The notes under the pieces: generated by a model
The model's database searches: none
What the model was told of the DNA's origin: nothing
The model's input: the letters and a program-made list of their open reading frames with translations, nothing else
Translations under genes and position numbers: made by a program
Assembly (NCBI GenBank): GCA_020849765.1
Contig: JADLAY010000021.1
Coordinates: forward strand, 1-64,000
Reading direction: 5' to 3'
Source of the DNA: Anaerolineae bacterium
Lineage (GTDB): Bacteria; Chloroflexota; Anaerolineae; Aggregatilineales; Phototrophicaceae
DNA: 64,000 nt
Shown here: piece after piece, positions 19,722 through 28,099 of the stretch
Position numbering within the stretch: position 1 is the stretch's first letter
Layout: each line of letters opens with the position of its first letter

Positions 19722-20839
19722 GTGTGTTGCCCGTTTTCAGTTATGCGCGCGACTCGTTCACGAAAGGCGTCCACGTCCCCCGCACCGTCGATGACGCCCA
19801 CCTCAAGGTCATACTCTCGTTTGTCGCCCGGCTGCAAGACGATTAACTGGCCCAGCCGGCGGGCGGTCTCGCGCCCGAACGTGTTCGTGCACGGTTCGAT
19901 GCCGACCGCATACTGGCCCTCGCCCATCATGCGCCATTCGAGATACTGCGGCATCTGCGCCCGGTTGTAGACGACGTAGACGCCGAAGCCATCCGGGTTG
20001 ACGATGCCGACCGGCACGCTGCCATCCGCCTCCGCGCCCATCTCCAGCTCGAAGCCCTGCAACTGCCAATCCTTCTGCGGGGCGATGAAACGGCTGTACG
20101 CGTCAGCGGCGCTGGCGGGCAGTCCTTCCGGGACGGTCGGCGGCTTCATGACCGGCGCGATCTGCTCGGAATCCGCGGCGATGACCGGGAAGCCGATGTT
20201 GATGTGATAGAGCAGCATGTGCTCGGTCGGCAGCCAGCCCGCGTTCTCGATCGTGTCGTGCATGAAGAAGCGCGACTCGCCCAGGCGCATGGTGTAGCGG
20301 CGTGTCAGGACGAGGTTTTCGCCATACGCCTGCGCCTGCACCACGCGACCCTCCGCCTCCAGGATGCACTCGTCGCCCTCCCAGCGCTCGCCGTACGAAC
20401 GAATTTGGCCGGGCAGCAGCGCCATCTTGTCATGGACGCCGTAGCGTTCCTGCGCGCGCGCCGGGAAATTGTAGTGACTGACGTCCGCCGTCTCCGGGTT
20501 GCCGATGTGGATCATGCCCGCCGAGGTGTTGAAGCCGCCGAGCGCCGTCCGCAGCCAGCCGAACTCGGCGTTGTGCTCGAAATACCAGGGCGCGGGCAAA
20601 GCCGTCGACGGAATCCACGACAGCGACTGGCCGCGATAATCGCAGTAGCCGACGTCCATGCCGCGGTCGACGGCGACCTTGAACTGGAAGCCGCTGCCGC
20701 TGCGAAATTCGAGATAGCGCACGCCGCGCGCCGGGCCATCCGCCGCTTCGAGCAGGCTGACCCCGCCGACCTGGCCCAGGTGGCCGATGTGGCGCATCAG
20801 TTCGTCGCGAGTGTAGTGCTTTCCAAACAAGAAGGGCAT
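19718..20839 (-). CDS. Aldose epimerase-like protein (DUF4432 type)
   Basis: 373 residues from the ATG at 20837-20839 (MPFLFGKHYTRDEL), one base after the upstream stop. The frame is open further up but only as out-of-frame oxidoreductase sequence. Blocks such as VAVDRGMDVGYCDYRGQSLSW, WFEHNAEFGWLRTALGGFNTSAGMIHIG-like text and YNRAQMPQYLEWRMMGEGQYAVGIEP fit the galactose-mutarotase-like DUF4432 family. It probably interconverts or binds a sugar used by this operon. Function within the family is poorly defined. Confidence 0.75.
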   Translation of the reverse strand: MPFLFGKHYTRDELMRHIGHLGQVGGVSLLEAADGPARGVRYLEFRSGSGFQFKVAVDRGMDVGYCDYRGQSLSWIPSTALPAPWYFEHNAEFGWLRTALGGFNTSAGMIHIGNPETADVSHYNFPARAQERYGVHDKMALLPGQIRSYGERWEGDECILEAEGRVVQAQAYGENLVLTRRYTMRLGESRFFMHDTIENAGWLPTEHMLLYHINIGFPVIAADSEQIAPVMKPPTVPEGLPASAADAYSRFIAPQKDWQLQGFELEMGAEADGSVPVGIVNPDGFGVYVVYNRAQMPQYLEWRMMGEGQYAVGIEPCTNTFGRETARRLGQLIVLQPGDKREYDLEVGVIDGAGDVDAFRERVARITENGQHT

Positions 20840-20840
20840 T

Positions 20841-21998
20841 TTACGTTCTCCCCAGCCACGCGCGGGCTTCAGCATCGGCAGCAGCGGTATCTTCGAGCGG
20901 CAGGGCGACGGGCGCACGCCGCGCCAGCGACAACTGCGCCGCTGTCAGCAGTTCGTAGGCGCGGTAGCCATCCCAACCGGTGACGCGCGGCGCTTCGGCG
21001 CCCCGGATCACCTGGGCAAAATTCTCCAGGATGCCCATGTAGCCGCCGAATTCCTCGTCAAACAGCAGCGTATTCGGCACGATTGGCGTCCAGCTTTGCG
21101 CGCCCGCCGTCTCGCCGTCGTAGACGATCAGCTCATGCTGATCCTCCACGCTCAGCCAGACGTGATCGCCGTAGACCTCGACCCGCTCCCACGGCTTGAG
21201 GCTGAGTGCCGACGCGCTGCTGATGACCGAGCCGACCGCCCCGGACGCGAATTCAAGCGTCATGGCGACGTTATCGACCGGGTAACCGGTTGTGTTGTGA
21301 CCATGCCGGTTGGTGCCGGAAGCGCTCACGCGCGTCACCTCGCCCATCAGATAGAGCGCCAGGTCGAACAGGTGGATCGTGCCCGCCTCCAGCAGATCGA
21401 CATAATCATAACCAAGATTGAACTTGCCGGAGAAGAGTGCCAGCGGGCCGAGTTTACCGCCATCGATCAGCGTCTTCGCGCGCTGGTACGGCGGCGAGTA
21501 GCGCTTGTTGGCGACGCACATCAGCGGCAGGTCGCGCGCATCCGCCGCGTTACACATGCGAGCGGCATCGCTCAGGCTGCGCGCGATCGGCTTTTCGACC
21601 AGGGCGGGCAGCCCGGCGTCGAGGCAGGCCAACGTATGCTCGGCGTGGAGCGTATCCGGCGACAGCACGAGCACGCCGTCGAGCGCTTCAGCCGCCAGCA
21701 TCGCGCCGACGTCCGTGTAGTGCTGGCCGCCATAGATGGCGCGCACCTTGTCCGCGACGTCCGCGCGCGGCTCGACGAAGGCGGCGATCTCAACCGGCTC
21801 CCAGATCATGCGCAGGCGGGCGATGGCCGGGAAGTACTTGCTCTGCGCCACGCCACCCGCGCCGATCATGCCCAGCCGGATCGGTTTGCGCCCGGCGCGC
21901 TCGGCGTCGTAGGCGATGCCGTAAACGTCGCCCTGGTCGAACGCCTTGTGCACCGGCGTGTGGCCGTAGGTATCGTCAAAGTGATGGAGTTCTGTCAT
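20841..21998 (-). CDS. Gfo/Idh/MocA-family oxidoreductase
   Basis: 385 residues. N-terminal NAD(P)-binding motif GMIGAGGVAQSKYFPAI (about residues 44-60), the EKP motif in PALVEKPIARSLSDA with the family lysine, and a C-terminal alpha/beta domain (FNLGYDYVDLLEAGTIHLFDLALYL). It would oxidise a sugar or inositol-like substrate as the entry reaction of the operon. Its start overlaps the permease stop by four bases. Confidence 0.88.
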   Translation of the reverse strand: MTELHHFDDTYGHTPVHKAFDQGDVYGIAYDAERAGRKPIRLGMIGAGGVAQSKYFPAIARLRMIWEPVEIAAFVEPRADVADKVRAIYGGQHYTDVGAMLAAEALDGVLVLSPDTLHAEHTLACLDAGLPALVEKPIARSLSDAARMCNAADARDLPLMCVANKRYSPPYQRAKTLIDGGKLGPLALFSGKFNLGYDYVDLLEAGTIHLFDLALYLMGEVTRVSASGTNRHGHNTTGYPVDNVAMTLEFASGAVGSVISSASALSLKPWERVEVYGDHVWLSVEDQHELIVYDGETAGAQSWTPIVPNTLLFDEEFGGYMGILENFAQVIRGAEAPRVTGWDGYRAYELLTAAQLSLARRAPVALPLEDTAAADAEARAWLGRT

Positions 21999-22984
21999 GC
22001 GCGTTTGCCTTTGACCAGCCGCGTGCTGACGACGCCAAACAGCAGCGCCAGCAAGATCGCCGCGCCTTTGTAGACGGCGATCTGCGCGTCCAGCATGCCC
22101 AGGTTGCCCAGGCCGTTGTTGAGCACGGCGATGAACAGCGCGCCGATCAGCGTCCGGCGCATGTTGCCCTCACCGCCGGAGAACGAATTGCCGCCGATGA
22201 TGACGGCCACGATTGCGTCGAGTTCGAGGCCGTAGGCGGCGTCCGGCGCGGCGGCCCCCAGGCGGCTGACCGTGACCAGCATCGCCAGCCCGACCAGCAC
22301 GCCGAACATGGCGAACATGATCAGCTTGTATTTGCCGGTCGGCACGCCCGCTTGCAGCGTCGCGCGTTCGTCGCTGCCCATGGCGTAGGTGTAGCGCCCC
22401 AGCCGTGTGCGCGCGAGGATGAAACCCCCGGCCAGGAAGATCAGGATCGCGAGGATGATGGCCGGGCTGATCTCCAGGGCGATCGGCCGCGTCAGCCAGT
22501 CGAGGATCGGCTCGCGCACAAGGATCGAATTCGCGCCGGTGAAGCTGACGGCCAGCCCGCGCGCCCAGATCCAGCAGGCGAGCGTGACGATCAGCGGGTT
22601 GATGCCGCCGCGCACGATCAGCACGGCGTTGAACAGCTCGACCGCAATGGCCGCGGCAAACCCGGCGATTATGCCGAGCAGCAGGCTACCCGTCGCCTGG
22701 TAGACGAGGCCGAGCGCGACGCCCGCCAGCGCTAGCACGCTGGCCGGGGACAGATCGATGTTCTGCGAGATGATGGCGAAGGTCGCACCGACGGCGATGA
22801 TGAACAGCGGCGCGTTCTGTTCCAGCATGGTCGCCAGGTTGGCGAGCGTGAAGAAGCGCGGGTTGAGCGCCGCGAACAGGATCATCAGCACGATCAGCGC
22901 GCCGAGCAGGCCGTAGCTCGCCAGCCATTCGCGCCAGCGCGCCGGGCGTTCGTTGTGGGTGGAAGTCGTGGTCATGGTCGTCAT
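21995..22984 (-). CDS. Ribose-type ABC transporter permease (second copy)
   Basis: 329 residues with about eight to ten hydrophobic segments, RbsC/XylH family (AMGSDERATLQAGVPTGKYKL near the coupling region, VIIGGNSFSGGEGNM signature). The start at 22982-22984 makes an ATGA overlap with the preceding permease gene, with GAGGGCG upstream. The same frame is open to 24043, but that extension is an out-of-frame shadow of the first permease. Pairs with the other permease as a heterodimer. Confidence 0.92.
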   Translation of the reverse strand: MTTMTTTSTHNERPARWREWLASYGLLGALIVLMILFAALNPRFFTLANLATMLEQNAPLFIIAVGATFAIISQNIDLSPASVLALAGVALGLVYQATGSLLLGIIAGFAAAIAVELFNAVLIVRGGINPLIVTLACWIWARGLAVSFTGANSILVREPILDWLTRPIALEISPAIILAILIFLAGGFILARTRLGRYTYAMGSDERATLQAGVPTGKYKLIMFAMFGVLVGLAMLVTVSRLGAAAPDAAYGLELDAIVAVIIGGNSFSGGEGNMRRTLIGALFIAVLNNGLGNLGMLDAQIAVYKGAAILLALLFGVVSTRLVKGKRA

Positions 22985-23991
22985 GATGCGCGCCCTCGCT
23001 GCGCCACCCGGTCGATCAAAATCGCCGCCAGCACCAGCAGCCCGGTCGCCGCCTGCTGCCATTCGGTCGGGATGCGCCGGATCGTCATCCAGTTGAGCGT
23101 CATGAACAGGATGAAGGCGCCGATGATCGTCTTCTCGACGCGGCCAATGCCGCCGGTCAGGCGCGTGCCGCCGAGCACGACCGCCGCGATCGTGTAGAAC
23201 TCGCTGCCGCTGCCCAGGTTGGGGCTGATGACGCCGGTCGACGCGGCGATCAACATACCGGCGATGCCCGCGTAGAAACCGCACAGTGTGTAGGTCAATA
23301 TCTTGATGCGCTTGACCGGGATGCCGGACAGGCGCGCGGCGGTCTGGTTGCCGCCGATGGCATAAACCATGCGCCCGTAGATCGTGTGGCGCATGAGCAG
23401 CGCCGTGACGATGTAGAGCACGAAGACGATGATCGCGATCAAGGGGAGGCCGGGGATGTTGAGCGCCTCGATGCCCGGCGTGCGCGTGACGGCGATGTAG
23501 TCGAAGAACGGGTCGGTGACGCGGATCTGCGCGTTGTTCATCAGCACCAGCGCCAGCCCGCGCGCGCCGATCAGCGTGCCGAGCGTGGCGATGACCGGGC
23601 TGATGCCCGCCCCTTCCACCAGCAGGCCGTTGAGCAGCCCGACGAGCGTCGCCGCGACCAACCCAACGATGATCGCGACGCCCGCAGGCGAGCCATCCCG
23701 CAGCAGCAGTGCTGAGATGCCCGCCGCCATGAACAGCGACGAGCCGACCGACAGGTCGATGCCGCCGATCAGGATGACGAGCGTCATGCCGATGCCGAGC
23801 ACGGCCACGACCGACATCTGGCGGAAGATGTTGAAGATATTGTTGGGCAGCAAGAACGTCTGGCTGGTCAGGCCGAAGAAGGCGAACAAGAGCAGCAGGG
23901 CGACCAATGCGCTGTTGCTGCTGGCCCATGCGCGCACCTGCGTGGTCAAGCGCGGCCGGGTCATCGTGTCGAGGCTGAAGCTTTGGCTCAT
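22981..23991 (-). CDS. Ribose-type ABC transporter permease (first copy)
   Basis: 336-residue RbsC-family permease with multiple hydrophobic segments and the signatures GMTLVILIGGIDLSVGS and VVLGGTRLTGGIGRVEKTI. Overlaps the ATPase stop by four bases. Two non-identical permeases in one CUT2 system suggest a heterodimeric channel, as in several sugar importers. Confidence 0.93.
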   Translation of the reverse strand: MSQSFSLDTMTRPRLTTQVRAWASSNSALVALLLLFAFFGLTSQTFLLPNNIFNIFRQMSVVAVLGIGMTLVILIGGIDLSVGSSLFMAAGISALLLRDGSPAGVAIIVGLVAATLVGLLNGLLVEGAGISPVIATLGTLIGARGLALVLMNNAQIRVTDPFFDYIAVTRTPGIEALNIPGLPLIAIIVFVLYIVTALLMRHTIYGRMVYAIGGNQTAARLSGIPVKRIKILTYTLCGFYAGIAGMLIAASTGVISPNLGSGSEFYTIAAVVLGGTRLTGGIGRVEKTIIGAFILFMTLNWMTIRRIPTEWQQAATGLLVLAAILIDRVAQRGRAS

Positions 23992-25511
23992 TGCACATTC
24001 CCTTGAATCGCCGCCAGCAGCCGCTCTTCATTGGCGTCCGCACGGGCGAAGGTTTGCAGCAGCGCGCCCTGGTAGAGCACCATGATCCGGTCGGAGATGC
24101 CGAGGATCTCGATCAGGTCTTCGGAGACGACCAGGATCGATTTGCCCGCCGCCGCCAGATCGGTCAACTGCGCGTAGATCTCGGCCTTGGCGCCGACGTC
24201 GATACCTTGAGTCGGCGAGATGAAGATCAGGATGTCCGGATCGCGCAGCAGCCACTTGCCGAGGATGACCTTCTGCTGGTTGCCGCCGCTGAGCGTGCCG
24301 ACGGGCGCGTGCGTCGAGGCGGTCTTGACCTGCATCCGCTCGGCCATGGCCGAAGCGGCGCGGTTCTCACGCCGGTTGTCGATGAAGGCGGCCCAACGGC
24401 GGAAGAAGCCGAGTGAGGGCAGCGTCAGGTTGGCGCGCACGTCCATGTTGAGCACCAGCCCTTCGGTCTTGCGCTGCTCGGTCAGCAGGCCGATGCCGTG
24501 CTCGATGGCCGCCTTGGGCGAGGTGATCTGCACCGGTTTGCCATTGCGGCGGATGATGCCGCTCGTCTCTAGCGTGAGGCCGAACAGCGCCCGCGCGAGT
24601 TCGTTCTGGCCCGCGCCGAGCAAGCCGGTCAGGCCGACGATCTCGCCGCGGTGCACGGTGAAGCTGACGTCGCGCACCGTCCGCCCGATCGAGAGGTGTT
24701 CGACTTCGAGCGCGATCGCCGCATCGCTGGCCGCGTGCTCGCCGTGGCGGAAGAACGCCTCGACGCGCTCGCCGATGGTCAGCTCGATCAGCTCCATCTC
24801 GGTCGTGCTGGCGACGTCGACCGTCTTGACCAGCCGTCCATTGCGGAGCACGGTCGCACGGTCGCACAGATTCATGATTTCTTTGAAGCGATGCGAGATG
24901 TAGATGATGGCGATCTCGCGTGACTTCAGGCCGCGCAGGAGCGTCATCAGCAGCGCGGTCTCTTCTTCCGCCAGCGCCGCGGTTGGCTCGTCGAGGACGA
25001 GGATGCGCGGCTCGTGCGAGAGCACCTTGGCAATCTCGACCAACTGCTGCTGCGCGAGCGGCAGACCCGCCGCGCGGCGTTTGACGTCGACACCGCTGAC
25101 GCCGAGTTCGCTCAGGATGCGCTCGGCCTCGCTGTGCAGCGCCGCTTGATCGACCAGGATGCCGCCGCCCTGCTCACGACCGAGGAAGATGTTATCCGCG
25201 ACCGAAAGCTGCGGCACCAGGCTCAGGTCTTGATAGACGACGCCGACGCCACTGCGCAAAGCCGCGCGCGGCTGCTGGAAGCGCACCGGTTCGCCCGCGA
25301 CGCGGATTTCGCCTGCGTTCGGCTGGTAGACCCCGGCCAGTACTTTCATCAAGGTGGATTTACCGGCGCCGTTCTGGCCGATCAGGGCGTGGATTTCGCC
25401 GGCCGTTGCCGCAAAATCGACGTCGGACAAGGCCAGGACACCGGGGAAATGTTTTGTGATGCCGCGCATTTCGAGCAATGGCGGCAAGCTCGTGGCACGG
25501 GCGGCGCTCAT
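23988..25511 (-). CDS. Ribose-type ABC transporter ATP-binding protein (RbsA/MglA type)
   Basis: 507 residues with two fused nucleotide-binding domains. The first has Walker A GQNGAGKST, signature LPLAQQQLVEIAKVL and Walker B ILVLDEPTAAL; the second has the degenerate GLLGAGQNE loop and signature LSGGNQQKV. This is the usual CUT2 arrangement. The ATG at 25509-25511 follows TTGAGG; a TTG five codons earlier is less likely. Powers uptake with the two permeases and the binding protein at 25789. Confidence 0.94.
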   Translation of the reverse strand: MSAARATSLPPLLEMRGITKHFPGVLALSDVDFAATAGEIHALIGQNGAGKSTLMKVLAGVYQPNAGEIRVAGEPVRFQQPRAALRSGVGVVYQDLSLVPQLSVADNIFLGREQGGGILVDQAALHSEAERILSELGVSGVDVKRRAAGLPLAQQQLVEIAKVLSHEPRILVLDEPTAALAEEETALLMTLLRGLKSREIAIIYISHRFKEIMNLCDRATVLRNGRLVKTVDVASTTEMELIELTIGERVEAFFRHGEHAASDAAIALEVEHLSIGRTVRDVSFTVHRGEIVGLTGLLGAGQNELARALFGLTLETSGIIRRNGKPVQITSPKAAIEHGIGLLTEQRKTEGLVLNMDVRANLTLPSLGFFRRWAAFIDNRRENRAASAMAERMQVKTASTHAPVGTLSGGNQQKVILGKWLLRDPDILIFISPTQGIDVGAKAEIYAQLTDLAAAGKSILVVSEDLIEILGISDRIMVLYQGALLQTFARADANEERLLAAIQGNVQ

Positions 25512-25788
25512 CAGCGTGATCCTCAAGGCGCAATCGAATTCGGCGAAGGGAGGATAACAAGGCCAGCCTGCTATCCCCAGGGTCAGTGGACGAACCTGGA
25601 TCTTGGGGCGCCGAACCTATCCACCAGTCTGCTTGCGTTCACCTCACCCCCGTCTCGCATAGCTTCGACTCCCCCTCTCCGCATGCGGAGAGAGGGCTGG
25701 GAGGTGAGGTGGATGGATGGGTTCTCTATGTCTGCATCAAAGCGAGACTCTGCCCTTGTCCAGGTCAGTCATGCGAATGCGCTGCGCA
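25512..25788. repeat. Spacer with long inverted repeat between binding protein and ATPase genes
   Basis: About 25641-25712 pairs ACCTCACC with GGTGAGGT and holds a perfect inner palindrome CTCTCCGCATGCGGAGAG (25675-25692). The rest of this 277-base spacer shows no coding signal. The hairpin follows the binding-protein gene, the same place as in the other transport operons here. Confidence 0.75.
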
Positions 25789-26823
25789 TCACTGGCTGAA
25801 GCGCTGGCCGTAATCCGCCACGATGTTGCCGACTGGCAGCTCGAACGGGAACGACGTGATGTTGTCCGCCAGATCGACCGAAAGCTGCTGGAAGCCAGCC
25901 AGGTTTTCCGTCGTGACCATGGCGCCCGGCATGTAGTAGGTCGACGGGAACTGGACGCCGCTGGCGACCAGGTAAGCCGCGTAGACGTTCCAGAAGCCGT
26001 TGTACTGCGGCAGCAGCGCGACGGTGCTGCGCAGAGAGCCATCGGCAATCCCGGCGAGACCGACTTCGGTGCCGTCGTAGGAGACGAGCATGATGTCCTC
26101 GCGGCCGGCGCGGCGCAGCACGTCACTGGCCGGGACGGTGAGCGAGTCGCTCAAGCCGTAGATCAGGTCGAGATCGGGGTACGCGGTCAGCCAGTTTTCG
26201 GTCAGCGAAACGGCCTTATCGGCTTCCCAGTTGCCGGTCGATTCAGCGGCGACGACGGTGATGTTCGGGTAGTTGGCCAGCACGTCCGTGAAGCCGCCCG
26301 AACGGTTGGTGTTGATGTCCTGCCCCAACGCGCCGAGGAGGATGGCGACGTTGCCGCGCGGCTCGCCGTACTTTTCGGTCAGCAGTTGCACAGCATACTG
26401 AGCGACCAGCCCGCCGTTGACGCGCTCTTCAAAGCCGAGCACCGACGCGCAGCCTTCCATGTAGCTGAACAGGCAGACGACCGGGATGTTCGCGGCGGCA
26501 GCCTGCTCCATGGCCGGGCCAAAGGCGTTGGCATCGAGCGGGTTGATCGAGATGGCGTTGACGCCCTGGTTGACCAGGTCTTCGAAGGCCTGCACCTGGC
26601 GCGTGACATCGCCCTCACCGCTGGTGACGATCAGCTCGAAGCCGTTGCGGCGTGCCGCTTCTTCGCCACCCGCGACCTGGGCAATCCAGAACGGATTGTC
26701 CGTACCGAGCTGTACCAGGCCGATGCGCAGCGGCGCATCCTGCGCGCCGACCGCACCGATACCGACGGCAAGCAGCAGGAACAGCGAAACCACTAACATG
26801 AGAAAGGGCATCTTGCGATTCAT
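25789..26823 (-). CDS. Ribose-type ABC transporter substrate-binding protein
   Basis: 344 residues, RbsB-like periplasmic-binding fold. Signal peptide at residues 1-27 ending AVGAQ before DAPLRIGLVQLG, without a lipobox. Mature motifs: GEEAARRNGFELIVTSGEGD, GVNAISINPLDANAFGPAM, VSYDGTEVGLAGIADG. The start ATG is preceded by GGAG. Transcribed after the GntR regulator gene and upstream of the ATPase. The bound sugar is probably an aldose or sugar acid handled by the catabolic genes downstream. Confidence 0.93.
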   Translation of the reverse strand: MNRKMPFLMLVVSLFLLLAVGIGAVGAQDAPLRIGLVQLGTDNPFWIAQVAGGEEAARRNGFELIVTSGEGDVTRQVQAFEDLVNQGVNAISINPLDANAFGPAMEQAAAANIPVVCLFSYMEGCASVLGFEERVNGGLVAQYAVQLLTEKYGEPRGNVAILLGALGQDINTNRSGGFTDVLANYPNITVVAAESTGNWEADKAVSLTENWLTAYPDLDLIYGLSDSLTVPASDVLRRAGREDIMLVSYDGTEVGLAGIADGSLRSTVALLPQYNGFWNVYAAYLVASGVQFPSTYYMPGAMVTTENLAGFQQLSVDLADNITSFPFELPVGNIVADYGQRFSQ

Positions 26824-26869
26824 AACAAACTCCGTTTTCTATGACACACATTTTGCCTGCGGAAACGAC

Positions 26870-27580
26870 TCACTTCGAGTCGTGGTTCCCTAATCGAGAT
26901 TCCGAGTCGTGCAAATGCGCGATCACCGCGGTGTACGCGCGTTCCGAATCGGCAGCCTTAATCGCTTCGAATATTTCGACGTGTGCCTGCAACCCGCGCT
27001 CCGCCGCGCCCGGCACACTATAGCCCTCGGCAATCACGTCGTGCAGGTGGCCGATCAGCGGCTCCAGCAAGACGAGCAAGAACGGATTGTGCGTGGCACG
27101 CGCCACAGCAATGTGAAAATCCAGGTCGGCGCTCGACCACTTGTCGATGCTGTCCGCGGCGTGCTTGCGCATGCGGTCGAGGCACTCTTGGAGCGCGGCG
27201 ATGTCGTCTTCGGTGGCGTGCTGCGCGGCCAGGCGCGCGTTTTCGCCTTCGAGCAGGCGACGCGCATAGTACAGGTCGGCCAGCGCTTCGTAGGGGCCCA
27301 TCATGCGCAGGTAGCGCCCTAACGCGCTGCGAGTGTGCTCCGTGCTCGGCTCGGCCACGTAGGCGCCGCTGCCGTTCTGGATCGTGATCAGCCCGCGTTC
27401 TTTGAGGAACTTGAAGGCTTCGCGCACGACGTTGCGGCTGACGCCAAATTGCTCTGCAAGTTGTTGTTCACTGGGAAGCTGCGTCCCGATCTCGAAGGCG
27501 CGCTGAATGATCGCTTCTTCGATCTGGTCGGCAATGATTTCGGGGAGTCGCTTGGGTGTAACTTTTGAGAACAAAGCCAT
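26870..27580 (-). CDS. FadR-subfamily GntR transcriptional regulator
   Basis: 236 residues from ATG 27578-27580 (MALFSKVTPKRLPEI). Winged helix with IGTQLPSEQQLAEQFGVSRNVVREAFKFLKERGLI, and a C-terminal all-helical FCD effector domain (ARRLLEGENARLAAQHAT, DLDFHIAVARATHNPF with metal-binding His). It is the first gene of the sugar-acid operon, 46 bases ahead of the binding-protein gene, so it probably autoregulates the whole unit and responds to a sugar acid. Confidence 0.93.
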   Translation of the reverse strand: MALFSKVTPKRLPEIIADQIEEAIIQRAFEIGTQLPSEQQLAEQFGVSRNVVREAFKFLKERGLITIQNGSGAYVAEPSTEHTRSALGRYLRMMGPYEALADLYYARRLLEGENARLAAQHATEDDIAALQECLDRMRKHAADSIDKWSSADLDFHIAVARATHNPFLLVLLEPLIGHLHDVIAEGYSVPGAAERGLQAHVEIFEAIKAADSERAYTAVIAHLHDSESRLGNHDSK

Positions 27581-27625
27581 TTGCAAAAAACCTGGCGCCC
27601 ATAACCTGTAAGGCTGTTCACCTAT

Positions 27626-27642
27626 TCTACAGGTATTGTAGA
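27626..27642. promoter_or_regulatory. Candidate GntR (FadR-type) operator
   Basis: Inverted repeat TCTACA, five bases (GGTAT), TGTAGA located 46 bases upstream of the regulator ATG. An additional ACCTGTA lies at 27604-27610 and pairs loosely with ACAGGT at 27630-27635. Palindromes of this size are typical operators of FadR-type regulators; autoregulation is inferred. Confidence 0.5.
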
Positions 27643-28099
27643 GCGTAATTGATGCTTGTCAAGCGATTGGGGATGAGGCGACAAGACGGTGGACGCCGCA
27701 GCGAGATTGCATGAGAACGGGGTTGCATCACCGCGCGGGTATGATGAATCGTCGTACGGGCGGGATATATCCCGCCCGTACATCGCCCGTGAATAAATTA
27801 TCGCCCATCCCTATCGTTGTAGGGACGGCATTCTTGCCGTCCGCGATTCCCGGACGCGATGAATCGCATCCCTACGAACGATCGTGTTTTCGTAGGGGCG
27901 AGGCGGTGCCTCGCCCTCCTGTGGTTTGGGTGATCTGCCGAGTCGTGCATGGCGATTATGGGTACGGGCGGGATATATCCCGCCCGTACAGCGCCCGTGA
28001 AATCAAGTTCGCCCATCGTGACCGTTGTAGGGACGGCAAGAATGCCGTCCGCCATTTCGGACGCGAATGATCGTGGTTTCGTAAGGATGACCCGCCGGT
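27643..28099. repeat. Repeat-rich spacer with palindrome copies 5 and 6
   Basis: Two tandem composite units. Palindromes with core GGGCGGGATATATCCCGCCC lie at 27754-27781 and 27962-27989. Each is followed by the double-hairpin module (27830-27876: GGACGGCATTCTTGCCGTCC plus GGACGCGATGAATCGCATCC; 28027-28065: GGACGGCAAGAATGCCGTCC plus a decayed second arm). The unit-to-unit offset is 208 bases, suggesting local duplication. No gene is seen. Confidence 0.85.

Noticed and set aside
22985..24043. N-terminal extension of the second ribose-type permease
   Set aside because: It is an out-of-frame reading of the first permease gene; the ATGA overlap at 22981-22984 gives the real start.
27711..28070. 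119-codon frame in the repeat spacer
   Set aside because: Consists of palindrome and hairpin modules; peptides GYIPP and RDISRPY recur wherever the palindrome is translated.
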